DNA of 64,000 nucleotides from contig VWZX01006529.1 in assembly GCA_013399015.1 (NCBI GenBank), forward strand, positions 4,532 to 68,531. Reading direction: 5' to 3'. The notes beneath the pieces are model-generated. The model ran no database searches, was not told the origin of the DNA, and worked only from the letters and a program-made list of their open reading frames with translations. This DNA is from Galbula dea (Eukaryota; Chordata; Aves; Piciformes; Galbulidae). A program made the translations under genes and the position numbers. Positions 55,563-64,000 of this stretch are shown here, piece by piece; within the stretch, counting starts at the first letter, position 1; the number at the start of each line of letters is the position of its first letter.

Positions 55563-56977
55563 ATGGGAGGGCAGGAGAAGCAGGACAGCCCTAGGCAGGC
55601 ACCCTCAGGAGCTCAGTGAGCAGAAAGGCAACAGGCTGATGGGAGGCTCCAGCTTCTGAGCACCCTGCAGACACATGAGCACATGGAGAACAGCCTCCAG
55701 GCATCATGGCAGTGCTGCTGAGGGCCCTCTCCACACTCCCTACACCCAACACAAAGCCTCCAGAGACCCAAGACAAGCAGCACAACTCAGTACTCAAGCA
55801 TGACTCTGACTGGGGCCTTCCAGGTGGAGAAGGCTCAGGAAGGGAAGGACTCATCTGGGGTGGGAGCAGCTGTAGAATGAGAACAGGTGAAAGGGGAACA
55901 AAACCCCTAAAATCAATCCAGCTTAATGCTGTGAACTGTGGGGGTAAGAAAGGTCCTCTTGAGATGGAGGCTTGGGCCCAGACCTGCATCCTCCCTGGGG
56001 CCATTGCAGTGAGGAGCAGAGGTCAGTACAGGCTGGAGGAACAAGACCACAGCTTGCTGCCAAAGGCTGCTTCAGCTGCTCCCCCCATGAAGTCACCTCC
56101 TCTCACCAACTCTGCTCTGGACTGAGAGGAAAGGAAAAAGCTTTCTGGAGTTTCCCAGTGCAGCAGAAACCCATCCTTGCTGGGGCTGTGGTGTTCTATG
56201 CTCTGCAGGGCTGGCTGAGAGCCTCCTGCTGAGCTGAACCTCCTCACTTCTGTTCTTCCCACAGCTGAAAGCTTCAAGGAAAAGCCTGTCCACAGAGCTA
56301 GCACAGAGGGAAGCCCAGGGGACTCTCCAAGGTGTAAAAATAGCACCACTACTTCTGATATTCTGGACATTCCATGTTCAAACTCTGTTTGTCCAAGCCC
56401 AATGCCAGCACCTCTGGGACCAGCCCATGGGAGCAGCACCAGCAGACAACCTGTACTGGAGTGACAGCAAGCAGAGACACAGGCATACAGACCCAGGTTG
56501 AGCCACTGCTATTGAAATGGTGTTTAGGAACAAAACACAAGCCAAGGGAAACCAGGCCACCTGGAGACTCTCACACCTCCAGCACCAGCTTAACCTCATG
56601 GGTTCAAACCTCCTCTAACCCACAGCTGACACAGACTCACTCCCAGCCCTGCAGCACTGCCAGGAACCTGCTCCCTATGTCCCTCTCCTTCCCTTCTCTC
56701 TCTGCACACACCCCCACCCCCCAGCCAGTGTTGCAGGAGAAAGTCCAGACCCTGTGATAAACCTGTTCCTGCTTCAAAGACTTGGACTTGGGCAATTTAC
56801 AGCAGCCTTTATCTTGGGCAACAGGAAAGTGATAAGCTCCTCTCTGTGCCTTCTGCTGTCAGGCCCCAGCGATGCAATGGGCTCCAGGGGATCTCCTGAT
56901 CTTCCTCCACCTTCTCCTCTGAGCCAGGCACAGCAGCTCACCACCAGCTCCTTCATGCAGCAGACATTTTTCTTTTC

Positions 56978-57240
56978 AGTGGTGCCCAGGGACAGGCCAA
57001 GGGGCACTGGGCACCAACTGGAACCCAGGAGGAGAAACTTGCTTGGAGTGAGGGTGTTGGAGCCCTGGCCCAGGCTGCCCAGAGAGGTTGTGGAGTCTCC
57101 TTGTGTGGAGAGATTGCCAAGGCAGCTGGAGGTGACCCTGGGCAAGCTGCTGTGGGTGCCCCTGCTGGAGCAGGGGGGTTGCTCTGGATGATCCCCAGAG
57201 GTCCCTTCCCACCCCAACCATGCTGGGATTCTGTGTGACA
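56978..57240 (+). mobile_element. CR1 LINE 3' fragment, second subfamily
   Basis: It runs from gtggtgcccagggacaggcc... (approximate start) through ggtgttggagccctggccca to ccatgctgggattctgtgtg. It is very close to the copy at 13772. Confidence 0.92.
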
Positions 57241-58977
57241 TGCTGAAGCAGCTCAGACATGGGTCAGTGGGATGGGATATCCCCAGCTGCACTAGTTCCC
57301 CCTCCAGGAGCAGAGGGAAACCTTGCTGTTTGGAGAAGACTCATCCTGACCCCTGCCCAGGGAAGGTTCCTCTGTGAAAGGCAGCAGAGCTGAGCAGCAC
57401 TCAGAGCTCACTCCACCTCACACCTCCACCACCTACAGACTTCAAGGCACCTAGCAGAGAAGGGAATTCTGCCTGTGAGCATTCTGCCTGCCACAGCACA
57501 GAAGAGCTGTGCCAAGCCTGCAAGGATGGAGGATTGACAGCATCTCACAGGGGACAGTCCCTGTGGAGGGGTCAGAGCAGCAGGGCAGTGGTGAAGGAAC
57601 CTTCACCTGTCCCAAGGAATCCCTTCCAACACCAGGAAGTCCTAGGAGCAGCCACTTTCCCAGCAATACATGATGCCTGCTCAGCTTTTGCTGCTCACAG
57701 CCACGGGAACATCACTCCCTGACCCCAGCAGGGTTGGGTTCAGCAGAGATGGTGTCCAGGCCTCCAACGCTTTTCCCAGCCTCCAGCGAGCAGGGAGCCA
57801 GCACAGCTCTGTTTACTCTGCTTCCTCCTTTGTGTGTTCATGCTGCTGTCAGCACAACAGGAAGCTCTTGTTAAATAGTTTGGTAGTTAACTGCTGAGGC
57901 AGAGCTGCCGAGGAACCCAGGCGTTAACAGGCAGCCTGGCCAGGGCTGGGGGAGCCTCCCAGCTCCAGACCAGGGCTCTCATCTCTGCCACCACCTCTCT
58001 GATGATGTGGGCCTGGACTCACTTCCTGGCCCTTCACCTCCCGGCCAGAACACTGGGATAACAACTCCCCTGCATCTGCCTTGTCCATTTGAGGTCCCCA
58101 GGGAGATGCTTGGCTCTGTCTCAGCTTTTGAACAGTGTTGAGAGCTCAGCAGCCTTCCCTCTGCCCTCCTCTGAGGCATCCTTCAGGGAAAAGACAACTA
58201 ATTGAAGAACCTCCCCCACCAAACACTAACACCATCCCATGAGATCCACCCCCCACACCTGCAAGCCCACCTCTGAGGTCATCATCCCACCAGTGGGCAA
58301 TGTGCAGTGGTCACCAGTCTCCTTTTGGGACCCTCATCCCCAGGAGAAGCCTGTTGAAGCCCTACAGCTCATCTCTGGGCTGGAACACAGAGCCAGCTCC
58401 AGGCCTGGCAGTGCTACCAGCCTGACCCATGGATTACATGGCAGACCTGGTCACTGCACCAGGAGAAGATGAGGAGTTCTTTCCCCTTCCCCACGGGAAG
58501 GGCTGGGGCTGCTCTCCCCCTCCAGCCAACAGGGACACTGCAGTGTGCTTTCACTTTTGGCCCCACGATGTTTACAAGAGGAAATCTGCAAGGGCACTTT
58601 GTCCAAACCATGGAGGGATTTTTCCAGGCAGGTTGTTTCTTGAAAAGGGGGAAAAAGCCCCAGGAGAATCAAGCCAAGGCTAATGTTCCTACCAGAATTT
58701 CCTCCAGGGTCTGGGGGGGAAAAAAACCTCACAAAACCAAACCCCAAATCACAAACCCCTACACTGTGGCACCAAAGCCTTTAATCCACCATGATCTGAG
58801 CATCCTTGTTCCAAACCTCCCCTCCCCTCTTGGCTTCCCAGCTCTTCACTGAGAACAGGATGTGTCCCTAGCAGGGAGAACTCCACTCGCTTCAGCCCAG
58901 CACCCCCAGCCTCACAGTGTCCTCCTGCCTCTGCCACTGGCTGTGCTCATGGCCAGGCTCTGCCCTCTGAGGGGGCA

Positions 58978-59478
58978 CAACCACAGAAGATTAGGGCTTG
59001 GAAGTGACCTCTGGAGATCATCTAGTCCAACCTCGTGTCAGAGCAGGGTCACCTAGAGCAGGTTGCACAGGATGGTGTCCAGGCAGGTTTGGAATGCCTC
59101 CAGAGATGGAGACTTCAGTATCATCCTGGGCAGCCTGGGCCAGGGCTCTGCCACCCTCAAAGGGAAGAAGTTTCTCCTTGTGTTTAGATGGAATTTCATG
59201 TGTTCCAGTCTGTGCCTGTTCCCTCTTGTCCTGTCCCTGGGCACCACTGACAAAAGCCTGGCCTCATCCTCCTGACCCCCACCCATGAAGTATTGATCAG
59301 CATTGATCAGCTCCCTTCTCAGCCTTCTCTTCTACCCAGCCCCAGCTCTCTCAGCCTCTCCCCAGAAGAGAGATGTTCCAGTCCCCTAATCGTTTTTGTA
59401 GCCCTGTTCTGTGCCCTCTCCAGAAGCTCCCTCTCCTAGAACAGGGGAGGCCAGAACAGATACAGGGTTCTTAGTACT
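58978..59478 (-). mobile_element. CR1 LINE 3' fragment, divergent type
   Basis: It starts cacagaagattagggcttgg and then gagatcatctagtccaacct, and continues about 500 bp through CR1 text (cctgggcagcctgggccagg). It has its own variants, for example gtgtccaggcaggtttggaa, so it may be a third subfamily. Confidence 0.88.
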
Positions 59479-60468
59479 GTAATGCAAAATACAACCCCAA
59501 CAGCTCAAACGAGCAGGCAGATCATCACCTCCAGCTGCACAGCTCACACAGACCAAAACATGACTTAAGCATTTCCCACCTGTGGCTGTACAGCTCCAGC
59601 AGGGACCAGCAGCCACACCAGCACCTCAGTGCTTCACCCTCTGACCCAACTGTGGCTCTCAGCCATGAAACCATCAGGATTTACCAAAAAAAGGTCATAA
59701 TAACAAAAGCCACCACCACCACAACAACAAAACAGACCTTAGGGTCTCTCTGAACCAAAACAGTTCTGTGAATCCATCATTTGGTTTCTCCCCAGAGCTG
59801 AGCTGTGCTGGGTAGAAGATGGATTTTTCTTCCAGGCTTTCTCCCCCAGCTATCACATCTGCTAAACAGGTCCCTAAATGAGAAGTGTTGTTTGTTACTG
59901 CCTGTTCCCTTGACCAGGAGATCCTTTGGACACCCTGCACTCTGGTCAGCTCCTAACCTATGACAAACCAAGCTCCACATCACAGTTATTTTCTCCCAGC
60001 TTCCAAACACAAATGTGGCTTTTGAAGGGATTGTTATGGTGCCACTTTGTTCTCTCTACACCAAGGAGAAAAGCAACATCTCAGCAGAGAACCTGCTCCT
60101 GTGGAAGGGGAGTCTTACCCCCCTGAGGCCTCACCAGTGCTACACCAACTGCTCACAACACAAACCCACTAATGACTCTCAATAGAGTGCATGGAGATCC
60201 TTAGAGGATACCAGCTGATGTTTGAAACCATCAGCCTGCTTTAGAAGCAACATCTCAGCTGTTCTTCAAAGTCTAAGCACAGTGCAGTAAGTGCTGGAAG
60301 GCCAAACCACCCCTGACTCTTGCTGCCCAGGGAGCTCCAAGCCCTGAGTGTCCCCAAGATCCAACTCCAGCATCAGAACAGCTCCAGAAAAAAGTGGGAG
60401 CAAAACTGAACTCTGTTCTCTAAACTGGATGAAATTAAGTAAGAAGCACAAAAGGGGGAAAACCACCA

Positions 60469-61108
60469 CAGAATCCAGCATGGTGGGGGTTAGAAGGGAC
60501 CTCTGGGGATCAGCCAGGCCAACTCCCCTGCTCCAGCAGGGGCACCCATAGCAGCTTGCCCAGGGTCATCTCCAGCTGCCTTGGCAATCTCTCCACACAA
60601 GGAGACTCCACAGCCTCTCTGCAAAGCCTGGGCCAGGGCTCCAACACCCTCACAACAAACAAGCTTCTCCTCCTGCTCAGCTGGAACCTCCTGGCTTCCA
60701 GTTGGTGCCCAGTGCCCCTTGGCCTGGCCCTGGGCACCACTGAGAAGAAGCTGGCCCCAGCCTCTTGCCCCCAGCCTTCAGCTCTTGCTGGGCATTGAGC
60801 AGCTCCCCTCTGGGGCTGCTCTTCTCCAGGCTCAGCAGCCCCAGGGCTCTCAGCCTTTCCTCCTGCCAGAGCTGCTCCAGTGCCCTCAGCATCTTCCTGG
60901 GCTCTGCTGGACTCTCTCCAGCAGTTCTTTGTCTCTGTGCAACTGGGAAGCCCAGAAATGGAGCCAGGACTCCACCTGTGTCCTGACTAGGGCAGAGTGG
61001 GAGGAGAACCTCCTTGGACCTGCTGGTCACACTCTTCTTGATGCATGCCAGGAGAGCACTGGCCTTCTTGGCTCTGAGGGCACATTGCTGGCTCCTGGTG
61101 ACCATTCA
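60469..61108 (-). mobile_element. CR1 LINE 3' fragment, second subfamily, about 640 bp
   Basis: It begins accacagaatccagcatggt, passes through ctccacacaaggagactcca and cttctccaggctcagcagcc, and ends near ttggctctgagggcacattg. It forms an inverted pair with the copy at 62270. Confidence 0.93.
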
Positions 61109-62269
61109 ATGTATGCAGTTTCTACTGAAGACAGCAGTCTGAAGAGTTGGTAGGAGCTCACAGGAAGGTTTCAGTTCTTCCTGCTGTTGTGATTTAAAAC
61201 AACTGTCTCCCTCTAAGAAGTGCAGGGCAGAGCTGCATGAGCCACACACCAGAGAACATCCCTGAACCAGCAGCCAGACAACTTCACCCTGAAGTTTTGA
61301 CCACTGCCTCCAGTGCTCAGCATGGCCAAGGAGATCTCCCTGCCCTGCAGCAGGTGGACAGAGATGCCTCTGTACAGCCTCAGCCTTCCAGCAGTAATTA
61401 TTCTGCACTCAAAAATCCCTAAAGAGGAAACAAGCTCCTCTTCAGCCAACAGGAGCAAGACTCTTTGGATGGATGTTTGCCTCCTGCTTGCATAAGCAGG
61501 AATGGACATCAATGTGCTGTGGCCAGCCCAAATTCAGAATAACCCAGATCCTCCACAGCTTTGGACACAAACAAGCCTGCAGAGTCAACAGCTCTTCCAG
61601 GGCAACTCCTAAACCTCTCAGTAAAAGCAGCCACAAAGAAAACTTCATGAAGCATCTCTCCATGCTGCTGTGCAATCTGCTCCTGGCCAAAGGCAGGATT
61701 TCACCCTTCCCCTTGGGTCCCTGTCCAGAGCACTTACACCTGGCTGGAAAATATGAACTCTGCTTTACCAAGGAGCCAGATGGAAACTTCATAGCATGCT
61801 GGGAACTTCAGCAGCAGCACAGGAACCAAGCAAAAGCTAAAAATACTTCTCTAAGAAAAATAATAATAGTAAATATACAGATGCTAAAATAGGAGCAGAT
61901 TTGCAATGTAGACTGGAAAAGCTCCAGCACAGCCCAAGTCAGACAAAGCCACCCAAAAACCAGGAGCCCAAGAGAGCTGATTCCCATTTTTGGGCTCATC
62001 AGCCCCAAATTTAAACTTCCAACTACAGAACTCCTAAAATCCATCAGGAAACACTCTCTTTGCTAGAAAGACTTGAAGGGAAGCAGCTCTTTGGTTGAGA
62101 CAAAAAAGGTCTCTACTACACATCTTCATTTACCTCTTCTAGGACTGTGCCCAACTAAGCACCAGCAGGGCCACTGCCAGTTCTCAAGCACTGTCCATCC
62201 CAGAGACACTCCTGTGGTCCCAGGATTCACACCACATGGACAGAGCAGCAATACCAAACCACCATGGAG

Positions 62270-62968
62270 GGTCTGGAGTAACCTCATGGAGCAGGACAGG
62301 TTAGGGGTTGAGCTGCTGGAAAGCAGCTCCCCAGAGAAGGACCTGGGAGTGCTGGGAGACAACAAGTTCTCCATGAGCCAGCAATGTGACCTCAGGGCCA
62401 AGAACACCAATGGTCTCCTGGGGTGCATGAATGCTGGTGTGAGCAGCAGGTCAAGGGAGGTTCTCCTCTCACTCTACTCTGCCCTAGTCAGGACACAGCT
62501 GGAGTCCTGCTCCAGTTCCAGAGAGACAAGGAACTAGTGGAAAGAGTCCATTGGAGGCTAGGAAGATGCTGAGGGCTCTGGAGCAGCTCTGGCAGCAGGA
62601 AAGGCTGAGAGCCCTGGGGCTGCTGAGCCTGGAGAAGAGCAGCCTCAGAGGGGAGCTGCTCAATGCTGAGCAAGAGCTGAAGGCTGGGGGCAAGAGGCTG
62701 GGACCAGACTCTGCTCAGTGGTGCCCAGGGCCAGCCCAAGGGGCACTGGGCACCACCTGGAAGCCAAGAAGAGAAGCTTGTTTGTTGTGAGGGTGTTGGA
62801 GCCCTGGCCCAGGCTTTGCAGAGAGGCTGTGGAGTCTCCTTGTGTGGAGAGATTGCCAAGGCAGCTGGAGGTGACCCTGGGCAAGCTGCTGTGGGTGCCC
62901 CTGCTGGAGAAGGGGGGTTGGGCTGGATCTCCAGAGCTCCCCTGCAGGCCCCACCATGCTGGGACTCA
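62270..62968 (+). mobile_element. CR1 LINE 3' fragment, second subfamily, about 700 bp
   Basis: Sense on plus, from about tggagtaacctcatggagca through agcagctccccagagaagga, gagagattgccaaggcagct and a 3' end at ccaccatgctgggactcaca. It covers the same part of CR1 as the 60469 copy in the opposite direction. Confidence 0.92.
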
Positions 62969-64000
62969 CAGCTAAGCTGGGTAGCACCTGCAGAACATGA
63001 GCTGCACGAGCACATCTGTAACAGACATCACCATGCCCTTGCCATCCTCCCCCAGCACCACAGTTTTGGGAGCAGGTTTAACTCCAGGTAATGCTGCTGC
63101 CTCAGCAGCAAAAGGCAGGTAGCAGTGGTGGGACCTAAGGCATCTGCAGAGCCTTCCTGTGAAAGGGATGAGCCTACACATGTCACAGAGAAACAAATCC
63201 ACTGCTACCACAACCCAGAACATCAGCTGGTTGTGACAGTACCAGTGCTATGCCATGCTCCAAGACAAGGCAGGAAAACACTGCATTCCCATGGCAGGTT
63301 TGTGGGTAAGGCAAGTTCCCCTTCCACCTCCTTCCCTCCTGGCTGCAGAGCTCCTAGTCATCAGGCAGTGGTGGAAAAAAAAGGCTTCTGGATAAATGGG
63401 TAATTTTCACTTGGCAGCTTGGAACAACTGCTTCCATTTCACATCTCCCATCTGAGGTCACTCCACCTCCTCCTGTGCTGCTGCAGCCTGAAATAAGGTT
63501 AAGACCATCTCTACTTCTCCAGCTCTGTCCCCACATACTCCCATGCCCTTAAAAGCTAACACTTTCCATAAACCAAGATAAAGTGCTGCTCACCTCTCTC
63601 CTGATAAAGGATCTCAGGGCACATCTGGCAGCATGCACAGGATGGCTAGGAGAGAGCTGCCACTGGTTTTCCAGGCAGGCAGAGCAGAGGAAGGCTCTGC
63701 CCCCACCCTCCACTGCAGCCACAGGCATGCTGCACCTTTGCTCTGCAGCAACAGCCACGGCAGCAAGAGCTCCCCTGCCTACTGCCAGCCAGTGGGCAGA
63801 GCCTACAGCACCTGTCCTGGTGAAGGGAAAGGTTTAGGGGCTACCTGCTGTGAGAGGATTTTGACAGCAAACCCAGGGGATGAGTAGGTCCCAAAGTGGG
63901 CAGCAGCAGGAGAGGAACAGTCAGAGGAGCACAGCAGTGGGCAGCAAAGCAGAGGGGAAATACTGCAACAGCCACTGGGCCACAACATGCCCACCTGAGA

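Larger units (their letters stand above)
49645..64000 (-). other. CSNK1G2: Probable 5' intron of CSNK1G2
   Basis: Human CSNK1G2 has a non-coding first exon far upstream, and nothing here shows a CpG-rich promoter, so I read this as intron continuing past the window edge. It holds five or six CR1 fragments, a 3-unit tandem repeat (51843-51989) and a GGCAC repeat (52595-52621). I recognise no other gene. Confidence 0.65.

Overview
The window is nuclear DNA from a vertebrate, almost certainly a bird. It holds two intron-rich protein genes in tail-to-tail orientation and about twenty-one fragments of CR1, the dominant avian LINE retrotransposon. There are no bacterial-type operons, CRISPR arrays or phage genes. 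Nearly all long open frames outside the exons lie in CR1, in minisatellites or in GC-rich intron sequence and are not genes.

Layout. Positions 1-23868 (+) carry BTBD2, from inside coding exon 1 to the stop codon: nine coding exons, 469 residues in the window, with a BTB domain, a BACK region and a PHR domain. The start codon lies left of the window. The 3' UTR probably runs to about 26455. A gap of about 1.3 kb without a recognisable gene follows. Positions 27745-49644 (-) carry CSNK1G2 (casein kinase 1 gamma 2): 11 coding exons that splice without a break into 415 residues, starting at 49587 and stopping at 29969, with a 3' UTR of about 2.2 kb and a short piece of 5' UTR. From 49645 to 64000 lies what is probably the 5' intron of CSNK1G2, with no recognised exon. 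From memory, the same two genes are neighbours on human 19p13.3, and the orthologous chicken region is on chromosome 28.

Repeats. CR1 fragments cover roughly 9 kb (about 14-15% by my hand-drawn boundaries). At least two main 3'-end types are visible, and many copies look very alike, which suggests a fairly recent expansion. One fragment (48187-49200) still shows a reverse-transcriptase motif. Minisatellites lie in BTBD2 intron 5 (16101-16613) and in the large CSNK1G2 intron (42103-42300, 44288-44967). The last has a higher-order period of about 134 bp. A 33-base run of N (42796-42828) sits between G-rich ends.

The two genes have no known joint pathway. BTBD2 is a BTB/PHR protein reported to bind DNA topoisomerase I. 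CSNK1G2 is a membrane-anchored Ser/Thr kinase of the CK1 family. I found no previously undescribed system. The items most worth checking are the open frame and tiny uORF directly upstream of the CSNK1G2 start, the higher-order minisatellite, the inverted CR1 pair at 60.5-63 kb, and the CpG-dense block inside a CSNK1G2 intron.
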